Shown here in pieces: positions 53,912 to 60,939 of a DNA stretch of 64,000 nt (position 1 is the first letter of the stretch; each line of letters opens with the position of its first letter). A program made the position numbers and the translations under genes. The notes under the pieces were generated by a model that saw nothing but the letters and a program-made list of their open reading frames with translations, was not told the DNA's origin and did no database searches. The stretch is from RGIG4140 sp045614025. Lineage in GTDB: Bacteria > Pseudomonadota > Alphaproteobacteria > CAAHEQ01 > UBA3637. The stretch covers positions 59,683 to 123,682 of the forward strand of contig JAZLCE010000015.1 of NCBI GenBank assembly GCA_045614025.1, written 5' to 3'.

Positions 53912-54709
53912 ATGACTGAAAAAACAGATAAAGAAATTAATATTAAACCTATTTTTCCAAATGCTGTTACAATGACAGCTTTAGCCTTTGGTGTTTCTTC
54001 TATTAATATGGCTTTTTGGGGAGAATGGTCTTTAGCAATTTTATTTATTGCTTTAGCTGGTGTTTTTGATTTTTTAGATGGCAAAGTTGCTCGTATGCTC
54101 AATGTATCATCCAAATTTGGTGCTGAACTAGATTCTCTTTCGGATTTTGTTAGCTTTGGCGTTGCACCAGCATTTTTAATGTATCTTTGGACAATGGATG
54201 GAAATACACGCATTAACGTGTTGCAAAATTTAGCCGTTAAAAAAGAAGCCATAGGCGTTTACTGGGGGTTTGTTTTATTTGTTTCCATGTGTTGTGCAGC
54301 ACGTTTAGCTCGATTTAATAGTTTAATTGACATAAAACAACCACCTTATTGGAAGCACTTTTTCATGGGTGTTCCAGCGCCTGCTGGTGGTTTTTTAAGC
54401 ATTTTACCACTTATTTTTTGGCTTGCAAGTAACCAAGAATATGAATGTTTTAGAAGTCCTATTGTTGCAGCATGTTTCCTTGTTTTTAGTGGAATTATGA
54501 TGGCAAGTAAAATCCCAACATTATGCCTTAAACACATTCATGTATCTGCACAACTGTCAACGGTTTTAATGTTTGTTGCATTTTTTGTTATTGCTGGACT
54601 TATCACTTTACCTTGGCTGACATTAAGTTTTCTTGGGATTGTTTATTTAATATCAATTCCTGTTTGCATTTATTATTTCTTGAAATTCAAAAAAGAATAT
54701 AAAGCTTAA
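53912..54709 (+). CDS. pssA: CDP-diacylglycerol-serine O-phosphatidyltransferase
   Basis: Makes phosphatidylserine from CDP-diacylglycerol (product of CdsA, also in the window) and serine. It has the CDP-alcohol motif DG-x2-AR-x8-G-x3-D-x3-D, seen in DGKVARM followed by GAELDSLSD, and about seven to eight membrane spans. The 265 residues are typical of the membrane type. Encoded between psd and a secreted orphan in one operon. Confidence 0.96.
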   Translation: MTEKTDKEINIKPIFPNAVTMTALAFGVSSINMAFWGEWSLAILFIALAGVFDFLDGKVARMLNVSSKFGAELDSLSDFVSFGVAPAFLMYLWTMDGNTRINVLQNLAVKKEAIGVYWGFVLFVSMCCAARLARFNSLIDIKQPPYWKHFFMGVPAPAGGFLSILPLIFWLASNQEYECFRSPIVAACFLVFSGIMMASKIPTLCLKHIHVSAQLSTVLMFVAFFVIAGLITLPWLTLSFLGIVYLISIPVCIYYFLKFKKEYKA

Positions 54710-54724
54710 AAAAAGGAGATTTAA

Positions 54725-55210
54725 ATGAAAAAATCTTTACTCTTTGGATTGATTTTCAGTTTATGTTTTGCTCAACAACCTGCCTTTTCCCAAAGTTCAG
54801 ATGTTTCAGATCAACCAGAAGTGTTGCCTGAAACATCTCCTTATATGAAATCAATGGAAAAAGCTGCCATAGAGCAAATGAAATCATTTATGTTAAAAGA
54901 TAAAGATAAAATTATGGAATCCTTAAATAAAGTTCATAATTATACAGAAGAAGAATATCAAGCACTCTATAATAATTATGAGATAAATCCCCCATTTATT
55001 GAACAGGATGGTAGGCTTGTATTAAATCCGGATTATATTTCAAAAAACACTAAATATATCAGGGTTGATGGTAAATTAGTAAAAAATGAAAATTACCAAG
55101 AAAATCCAAATCACGAAAAATTGGATCTCACAAAAATGATTAATATTCCTAAAGAAGAAAAAAAACTTGGAAAAAAATCATATTCTATTAACCCTGATGC
55201 TTTTTATTAA
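54725..55210 (+). CDS. Secreted protein of unknown function
   Basis: A 161-residue protein with a signal peptide (1-23, ending AFS). The mature part is hydrophilic. It contains two short similar segments, EQDGRLVLNPDY and RVDGKLVKNENY, a possible small beta-turn repeat. I do not recognise the family. AAAAGGAG lies 7 nt before the ATG; the stop codon overlaps the trmJ start by one base (TAATG), so it is coupled to trmJ. Confidence 0.7.
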   Translation: MKKSLLFGLIFSLCFAQQPAFSQSSDVSDQPEVLPETSPYMKSMEKAAIEQMKSFMLKDKDKIMESLNKVHNYTEEEYQALYNNYEINPPFIEQDGRLVLNPDYISKNTKYIRVDGKLVKNENYQENPNHEKLDLTKMINIPKEEKKLGKKSYSINPDAFY

Positions 55211-55959
55211 TGAAAACAGTTAAAAATATCCCTCAAACCGCACCCATTATTATTCTAGTTCGTCCTCAGTTAGACGAAAATATGGGCATGGTTGCAAGAG
55301 CAATGATGAATTGTGGTTTATCAGAATTAAGACTTGTTAATCCAAGAGATAATCACTTAAGTGCAAAAGCTATTTCAGCGGCATCTGGCGCACATCAAAT
55401 TTTAGAAACGGCCCATTGTTTTGATTCTTTAGAAGAAGCTTTAAAGGATATTCATTTCGTTCTTGCAACGAGTGCCAGAAAAAGGGATATGACTAAAGAA
55501 ATTTATTCACCTGATGATGGAATTCAAATCATAAAAGAAAAAGTCTTAAATGGTGAAAAAGTTGCTTTTTTATTTGGAGCAGAAAGAACTGGTCTTGAAA
55601 ATAAAGAAATCGTTTATGCGAATGGAATTATTGAAATTCCTCTCAATCCTTTACACAGCTCTTTAAACCTTTCTCAAGCCGTTTTATTGCTTGGATATGA
55701 ATGGTATAAAAAAACACTCACAAAAACAAACACCCATCTTGAAACTGGCTCCTCTTTACCAGCAACCCATGCTGAACTTTCTGCTTTTTTTATGCATATT
55801 GAAGATGAACTTGAAAAACGTGGATATTTTCGTTTTCCTGATAAAAAAGAACGAATGAGTCATAATTTAAGAAATATATTTTCAAGAGGTAATTTAACCT
55901 CTTCTGAAATTAAAACACTGCATAAAATTGTTACTGATTTAACAAGAAAGATTGATTAA
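55210..55959 (+). CDS. trmJ: tRNA (cytidine/uridine-32) 2'-O-methyltransferase TrmJ
   Basis: A SPOUT-class SAM enzyme that methylates the ribose of nucleotide 32 in some tRNAs. It has VRPQLDENMGMVARAMMNCG at the N-terminus, RLVNPRD, FLFGAERTGL (motif 2) and IPLNPLHSSLNLSQAV with the trefoil knot (motif 3). The 249 residues match. Start overlaps the preceding stop. Confidence 0.93.
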   Translation: MKTVKNIPQTAPIIILVRPQLDENMGMVARAMMNCGLSELRLVNPRDNHLSAKAISAASGAHQILETAHCFDSLEEALKDIHFVLATSARKRDMTKEIYSPDDGIQIIKEKVLNGEKVAFLFGAERTGLENKEIVYANGIIEIPLNPLHSSLNLSQAVLLLGYEWYKKTLTKTNTHLETGSSLPATHAELSAFFMHIEDELEKRGYFRFPDKKERMSHNLRNIFSRGNLTSSEIKTLHKIVTDLTRKID

Positions 55960-55960
55960 A

Positions 55961-56263
55961 ATGAAAAAATATATCTTGTTTCTTTCATTATTTTCTTTAG
56001 CGGGTTGTGCCTCTAATTCAGCTCCTTATTGTGAACAATATATTTATAAAACAAACAACTCTGCAACAAAGTTGTTTTTAAAAGATGGCACCCTTCAAAA
56101 AGAAACCTCTTTAAAAGAAAAATCTTTTTCTGAAGAGGGGCTTTTTACCTATGAAGATCAAACAATTTATTTTTTCATAAAAAATAAAAAAGAAAGTTAT
56201 TTGGTTAAAAACAACCAATTAGTTTCAACTAATTCTCCTCATAAAATTTTTAAGTGTTATTAA
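55961..56263 (+). CDS. Small lipoprotein of unknown function
   Basis: A 100-residue protein with signal peptide and lipobox LAGC. The mature part has short beta strands and a final Cys. ATG at 55961 is chosen; the only alternative is a TTG inside the trmJ end. It follows trmJ by 1-2 nt. The stop overlaps the stop of the convergent 599-residue gene. Confidence 0.72.
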   Translation: MKKYILFLSLFSLAGCASNSAPYCEQYIYKTNNSATKLFLKDGTLQKETSLKEKSFSEEGLFTYEDQTIYFFIKNKKESYLVKNNQLVSTNSPHKIFKCY

Positions 56264-58059
56264 TAATTTTTGATATCTGGCTTAAAGCCCATTGTTGCCT
56301 CATTATTATTACAAGACACCCCTTTTTCATAAGCAATTATCTTGCAAAGAGATTGACTTTGAAACTTCAATGTTAAATAAACCATATCTTTGCCTGTTTT
56401 ATTATTTGCTTCAACTAAAGAATACGTTGTTTCATCAGGTAAAGAAAATTCAATATCATCTGGCATTTCAATACCTTTTATCAATTTCGGGTCTATTCCT
56501 TTACACTCATGCATAAAATCAATTTTTTCATTTTCAAGCGCATTCAGGCAATATTTATAATTTTTTGAAGCCAATAATTTAGCACTTTCAAAAATCTTTT
56601 GAACTTTTAAATCGGTTGAAATTTTCTCCATCATTGGGCCTAAAATATAAATCGAATTAAAAGCATTTTGCAGATCTGTAAAATATACTTTTAAAGATTC
56701 TTTCATTTGATTTTGCATATATTTAAAAATACCATAAAGATCTGCTTCATTCTTACCATTACCTGATTTACCATTTACAACAACTTCATCACTTTGATTA
56801 AAGGAAATAGTCATTTCTTTCCCATTTGGAAGAAAAATAATCACATCGCCACTAACCCATAAATCTAATAATTTAGGGTTGTGTTCTAATTGTTTAATCA
56901 TTTCTTCAGAAATATCTTTTTGAAATTTCAAATTAACCAATGCTTTTTTATTATGATCTTTGTCATAAATGGTTAAATTTTGAATTTCTAACCCTGACAA
57001 CAAAGATGCCTTTTCTTTATAAGTCATAAAAGCTTTTTTTTGTTTTAACAAATTTGAAACAAAGAAATTTATTTTTGAAAGCATTTGAGGTGAATTAATA
57101 TTTTTAATTTCCCCCTCTAAAGCTACAGTTAATGAATTTGGATATTTTAAATCAACAAACAATGACTCATTTAAAAAAGAAACCTCTGCAATATTTTCTT
57201 GTTTTGGCGAAAAAAGAGTTAATTTCCCTGTATTGACCAACCCTTTTTTTGAATTTAAATCCCCTTCAAACAAAACACCAGTTTTCCCATCTAATGAAGG
57301 TACTAAAAACCTTTTTAAACTATATTCTTTCCCCTCTCCATTCCAAAAAGTATTTTTTAAAAAATTAAATGGAGATTCCAAAAATTTTGGCAGATAACTT
57401 TCAATAAAATCATAAGTAAAACTTATCTTTTTATCATCAAAAAATTGATAAGAAACATCCATTTTATGAACATCTTCATTTAAGTTAAACTCAACATTTT
57501 TCACAGCTGGAACTTCTTCAGAAAATAAAGGAAATAATCCTTGTTTAGGCATAAAAGATATTTTTGTTTCCTCTGTTAGAATAGGAAAAGCTAATCCCCC
57601 TTCTAAAAAATAAGATCCTGTTTCATCAATATATGACGCCTTTGAAAAAGAAAGACATTTATAAAGTTCTTCCCTTTTTTCTTTTGAGGAATCAACTAAA
57701 TATGCAGCAAAAGATTTAAATGTATCTACTCCAGAACAAATAACCTCACCTTTAAAAAAGTTTCCCATACGATCCTGGGCAGAAAATTTATTTTCTGAAT
57801 TAAAAACCCCTTCATAACCCGTTGAATAAAAAGTATCTATTAAACGCCCCTCTTTTAAATAAGCATATAACTTTTCGCGATTATGAAATGCCTCTAATTT
57901 TCCATCTGAAACAGAAGATAATTCATCTATTTTCACTTGTTGTTCATTCACACGATAAACCACAAAAGGCTCATCTATAGATTGACGTCTTGTTTGCGAA
58001 AATGATTGAAAAGAAATTAAAAAACAAACACTTGCTAATAAAAAAATATTTTTTTTCAT
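56260..58059 (-). CDS. Secreted 599-residue protein of unknown function
   Basis: The signal peptide covers residues 1-21 (SFS before QTRRQ). The mature protein is hydrophilic with no further membrane span, lipobox or family signature I recognise. It has mixed helical and beta segments, including a central GxLTLFSPKQENIAEVSFLN region and a C-terminal part with spaced cysteines (YKCLSFSKAS, YKYCLNAL, HECKGID, SCNNNE), suggesting periplasmic disulfides. No Shine-Dalgarno stronger than AAGGAAA precedes the ATG. Its stop overlaps that of the convergent lipoprotein. Confidence 0.72.
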   Translation of the reverse strand: MKKNIFLLASVCFLISFQSFSQTRRQSIDEPFVVYRVNEQQVKIDELSSVSDGKLEAFHNREKLYAYLKEGRLIDTFYSTGYEGVFNSENKFSAQDRMGNFFKGEVICSGVDTFKSFAAYLVDSSKEKREELYKCLSFSKASYIDETGSYFLEGGLAFPILTEETKISFMPKQGLFPLFSEEVPAVKNVEFNLNEDVHKMDVSYQFFDDKKISFTYDFIESYLPKFLESPFNFLKNTFWNGEGKEYSLKRFLVPSLDGKTGVLFEGDLNSKKGLVNTGKLTLFSPKQENIAEVSFLNESLFVDLKYPNSLTVALEGEIKNINSPQMLSKINFFVSNLLKQKKAFMTYKEKASLLSGLEIQNLTIYDKDHNKKALVNLKFQKDISEEMIKQLEHNPKLLDLWVSGDVIIFLPNGKEMTISFNQSDEVVVNGKSGNGKNEADLYGIFKYMQNQMKESLKVYFTDLQNAFNSIYILGPMMEKISTDLKVQKIFESAKLLASKNYKYCLNALENEKIDFMHECKGIDPKLIKGIEMPDDIEFSLPDETTYSLVEANNKTGKDMVYLTLKFQSQSLCKIIAYEKGVSCNNNEATMGFKPDIKNY

Positions 58060-58125
58060 TTAATTTTCCTTTGCCTTTTTATTCATAGTTGCAAAAAGAA
58101 AATAAAAAGTCAATCAAAACAAAAA

Positions 58126-58719
58126 TTATTTTAATGAGTGAATTCCTTGAAATAAAATTGCTTGCATTCCAAGTGCTTTGGCACTTTCAATATTTTCAAC
58201 GGAATCATCAATCAAACACATATTTTGAAAAGGTGTTTTAACAATATTTTTTGCATAAATAAAAAAGTTTTCATCTGGTTTAGCAACCCCTAATCTAGCA
58301 GAAGTGAACACATGCTCAAAAACTTGTTTCCACTCGGGTAAATTTTCCCACAAATAATCCATACGCACATGAGGTTGATTAGACGCAATATGAAAAGAAT
58401 GTCCTTCTTCTTTTTTATTTAAAATCCACTGCCACACATCTTCTTTTACTCGCATATCTCGACTAAGCCAATAATCCAAAAATTCTTCAGCACTCATTTT
58501 AATTTTATATTTTTCCAAAAACGGAACAATAAATCTTGTTAAATTTCTAGAGCGTTGCAAAGAAATTAAAAATGCACCTTGAAAAAGATCATTTAAAACA
58601 GAAATAGGCAACTGAAAATCCTTTTCAAAATCTTGTGTCCAACGAAAACAATGTTTTCCATTTTCATCAGTATAATAAGTATCTAATAATGTGTTATCTA
58701 AATCCATCAAATAATGCAT
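58126..58719 (-). CDS. HAD superfamily hydrolase
   Basis: A 197-residue phosphatase-like protein. Motif I is MDLDNTLLD (nucleophile Asp and DxD form), motif II lies in IASNQP, and motifs III/IV are KPDENFF and LIDDSVENIESAKALGM. The cap between ~20 and ~85 is helical, like the small phosphatase-type members. The substrate is unknown. AAAGGAG precedes the ATG. Confidence 0.88.
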   Translation of the reverse strand: MHYLMDLDNTLLDTYYTDENGKHCFRWTQDFEKDFQLPISVLNDLFQGAFLISLQRSRNLTRFIVPFLEKYKIKMSAEEFLDYWLSRDMRVKEDVWQWILNKKEEGHSFHIASNQPHVRMDYLWENLPEWKQVFEHVFTSARLGVAKPDENFFIYAKNIVKTPFQNMCLIDDSVENIESAKALGMQAILFQGIHSLK

Positions 58720-58776
58720 CTTTTTTTGCTCCTTTAAAAAAAATTATAAAGGAAAAGTACTATATCTGTCAATAAA

Positions 58777-59292
58777 TTAAAATAGATCTAGCTCTTTCTT
58801 TATGCTTTCAATTTTGCTTTTTTTGATAATTTGATATTTAATCTTTTTTTGTTCTAACTTTTTAATAAATAAAGGTAATTTATGATACCGATATTTCACA
58901 TTCCATTTTAATAATCTTAGTAAAGATAAAAAACTACCTGATTTTTTGTTTGAAAAAATTTTAACAATATCCCTTTTAATACACCGCCATTCCGTCAATA
59001 AAAAACAAGGCATTAATATAACCACTTTATCAGCTTGTTGAAGAACTTGAGAAATCCATTCTTTATCATACACACCATCAATCACCCATCCATTCATATG
59101 ATCTGATAAAAATTTAGCTAAAAGTGCATTTCTTTCTTCAAAATTTCGTTTGATATTATAAGCTTTTTCTTGATCGTTATCCCAATAAATATCATCTAAT
59201 TCTAAATGTGGTAAAGAAAAATCTTTTGCCAAAGCTGAAGCTAAAGTTGTTTTCCCTGATCCGCCATTTCCAATAATATATATTTTTTTCAT
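58777..59292 (-). CDS. P-loop kinase/ATPase, adenylate-kinase-like
   Basis: A 171-residue protein starting with IYIIGNGGSGKTTLASALA, a Walker A, then LPHLELDDIYW, of the FlaR-like or 'topology modulation' small kinase group. A LID-like basic segment (WRCIKRDIVKIF) and basic C-terminus follow. The function is not established. It overlaps the Nudix gene by 4 nt, so the two are coupled. Confidence 0.82.
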   Translation of the reverse strand: MKKIYIIGNGGSGKTTLASALAKDFSLPHLELDDIYWDNDQEKAYNIKRNFEERNALLAKFLSDHMNGWVIDGVYDKEWISQVLQQADKVVILMPCFLLTEWRCIKRDIVKIFSNKKSGSFLSLLRLLKWNVKYRYHKLPLFIKKLEQKKIKYQIIKKSKIESIKKELDLF

Positions 59293-59750
59293 TTTTTATC
59301 CCGATAATCAACAACAATATAATTTTCATTTCGTTCATAAGCTTTTAATACTTCAAATATATGACTCATTAACTTATCGGGCAACATGTTTAAATCAAAA
59401 AATTCCAGTCGCTTTATTTTATCAGGCTCTTTATTTTCAATTTTACCTTCATATTTATCGGTAAAAATAAAATAGTTAATAATATCTGCTCGTCCGCCCT
59501 TATAAAAAGCATCTAAAAGATGCGCAATCACACTGATTTTTAAATCTTCTTTTCTTAAAATAATTCCAGCTTCTTCTTTTGCTTCTCTAATTAAAGCATC
59601 AATAACTCCCTCACCTTTATCTACATGTCCAGAAACTGGGGTAAAAATTCCATCTGTAAATCCCCCTTTTCTTTCTTGCAAAAGAATTTTATTATCTTTA
59701 ATTAACATTAAGTGAACACCAATATATGGCGTTTGATGAATATCTTTCAT
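59289..59750 (-). CDS. Nudix hydrolase
   Basis: A 153-residue Nudix protein with a complete Nudix box, starting GHVDKGE and ending REAKEEAGI. Nudix enzymes hydrolyse nucleoside-diphosphate-linked substrates; the target here is not assignable. Length and single-domain layout are usual. It is followed by the P-loop kinase gene in a coupled pair. Confidence 0.9.
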   Translation of the reverse strand: MKDIHQTPYIGVHLMLIKDNKILLQERKGGFTDGIFTPVSGHVDKGEGVIDALIREAKEEAGIILRKEDLKISVIAHLLDAFYKGGRADIINYFIFTDKYEGKIENKEPDKIKRLEFFDLNMLPDKLMSHIFEVLKAYERNENYIVVDYRDKK

Positions 59751-59768
59751 TATTCCACCCTTAACTTA

Positions 59769-60155
59769 TCAATAAGCTAAACACTCAGTTCCTTCAAATT
59801 TCCATTGACGAATATATCCTTCATCAATCACAAAAATCGTTGTGCAACCTTTAGAAACTGTTGCTGTTTTTTCATCAAAGAATGATTGTTCTAAAGCCAT
59901 TCTTGGCATCCTTGTAATCACGTTACCATCAGCAACTTTTTTCATTTTATTTTTAATGTAAACAACATAATTAATCCCCTCTTTTTGATAATCATAAGAA
60001 GGATTTCCCCAAACAGAAATTAAATCTTTTTTTTCTTTTTTAAGCCAAAGATTTAAAACATCCTGATATTTTTTTGAATCAGCACTTTCTTGAACAGGTT
60101 TCGTAGCGCAAGAAACCAACATTAAACTCATTAAAATAACAGACAAAAATTTCAT
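59769..60155 (-). CDS. Small lipoprotein of unknown function
   Basis: A 128-residue protein with signal peptide and lipobox LVSC (mature Cys near residue 16). The mature part has LWLKKEKKDLISVWGNPSYDYQKEGINYVVYI, then a Cys pair (KGCTTIFVID; GTECLAY) typical of a small outer-membrane lipoprotein fold (SmpA/OmlA-like helix-strand order, only suggestive). AGGAGATA lies before the ATG. Confidence 0.8.
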   Translation of the reverse strand: MKFLSVILMSLMLVSCATKPVQESADSKKYQDVLNLWLKKEKKDLISVWGNPSYDYQKEGINYVVYIKNKMKKVADGNVITRMPRMALEQSFFDEKTATVSKGCTTIFVIDEGYIRQWKFEGTECLAY

Positions 60156-60199
60156 AGCTTATATCTCCTATTCTTCATTTTTCATTTTTTTATTTTTTT

Positions 60200-60229
60200 T
60201 TGCAAGAAAAATTTGTTTTTCTGTTAAAA
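60200..60229 (+). promoter_or_regulatory. Candidate promoter of the META lipoprotein gene
   Basis: TTGCAA at 60200-60205, an 18-nt spacer and TTAAAA at 60224-60229, about 36 nt before the ATG. Confidence 0.45.
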
Positions 60230-60265
60230 TTCGATTAATCTAAAATAAAAAGAAAGGAGAATATC

Positions 60266-60634
60266 ATGAAAAAAACATTATTAACTTTAACTGCTGCCTT
60301 ATCACTTTCCGCTTGCGTTTCAAATCCTTATGCATTAGATAATGCTGTTTATCACTATCAATTAAATGGAACCCCAATTTCGATTTCATTTGATGATAAA
60401 GAACATCGTTTTTCAGGAAAAGTTGTTAATAACTATTTTGGAACATATGAGCAATCAGGTGAATTAATTACCATGCATCCATTAGGAGCAACAATGATGA
60501 TGGGGCCAGAAACTGCTATGCAAGCTGAACAGCTTTGGATTCAAGCTCTCACAAAAGTTAAAACCATTCAAAAAACAGAAAATGGCCTTATTTTAACATT
60601 AAATAACAACCAAAAAATCATCTTATCAAAATAA
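60266..60634 (+). CDS. META/HslJ-domain lipoprotein
   Basis: A 122-residue lipoprotein with lipobox LSAC. The mature part matches the META (HslJ) fold: a strand-rich KEHRFSGKVVNNYFGTYEQSGE, then MHPLGATMMMGPETAMQAEQLWIQAL, the family's T-M-M-x-x-P/C-x-x-x-x-x-E-x-x-x step. META proteins are outer-membrane and stress-related (novobiocin resistance in E. coli); the role here is inferred. GAAAGGAG lies 7 nt before the ATG. Confidence 0.82.
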   Translation: MKKTLLTLTAALSLSACVSNPYALDNAVYHYQLNGTPISISFDDKEHRFSGKVVNNYFGTYEQSGELITMHPLGATMMMGPETAMQAEQLWIQALTKVKTIQKTENGLILTLNNNQKIILSK

Positions 60635-60649
60635 AAAAACACATAATAT

Positions 60650-60691
60650 AAAGATAAAACCGCAAAGTATCTTCTTAGCTGTTTTATTTTT
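60650..60691 (+). terminator. Possible terminator of the META lipoprotein gene
   Basis: AAAGATAAAAC and GTTTTATTTTT pair over 11 bp with one G-U, around a 20-nt loop. The right arm is itself T-rich. The long loop makes it weak. Confidence 0.45.
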
Positions 60692-60863
60692 AATTAACAT
60701 TTCTTGAGGTTATTAAATAAACTTTAGTAACGTAAAAAAATGGTCAAAAGGGAAAGATGAGCACCCTATCTAAAGTGCAGTGTATATTGACTGGAACACA
60801 TAAGCATTTATTTCATTTTTAGCGTTTTTTTGCTGGAACTAAATACGGAAGATAAACAGATAG

Positions 60864-60932
60864 CTAGGAGGCGCGTCACAACACGTAGTGTACAAAAAGA
60901 ACGGGTACATGAGTGTTGGAAAACGCCCCTAG
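60864..60932. ncRNA. Candidate structured RNA or nested inverted repeat
   Basis: Three nested stems: CTAGGAGGCG (60864-60873) with CGCCCCTAG (60924-60932); CAACAC (60879-60884) with GTGTTG (60913-60918); GTGTAC (60888-60893) with GTACAT (60905-60910). It ends 7 nt beyond the autotransporter stop and could be its 3' structure, a small RNA or a mobile-element remnant. No T-run follows on either strand. Confidence 0.4.
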
Positions 60933-60939
60933 ATGCTGT

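Larger units (their letters stand above)
60635..60939. other. 305-nt intergenic stretch with nested hairpins, GC-richer than its surroundings
   Basis: After the terminator-like hairpin, the right half (~60740-60939) is clearly richer in G and C than neighbouring intergenic DNA. It holds AGAT...ATCT and GCAC...GTGC hairpins, two CTGGAAC copies, a 21-residue frame at 60757-60822 (weak RBS, not called), and the nested structure at 60864-60932. No RNA family is recognised. Confidence 0.6.

Noticed and set aside
60757..60822. 21-residue reading frame in the structured intergenic region
   Set aside because: The GGGA before it is only 3 nt from the ATG, there is no family and the region looks structural; kept as a note only.
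60640..60939. tmRNA, RNase P, SRP or 6S RNA
   Set aside because: None of the conserved core sequences of these RNAs is visible; the region is left unassigned.
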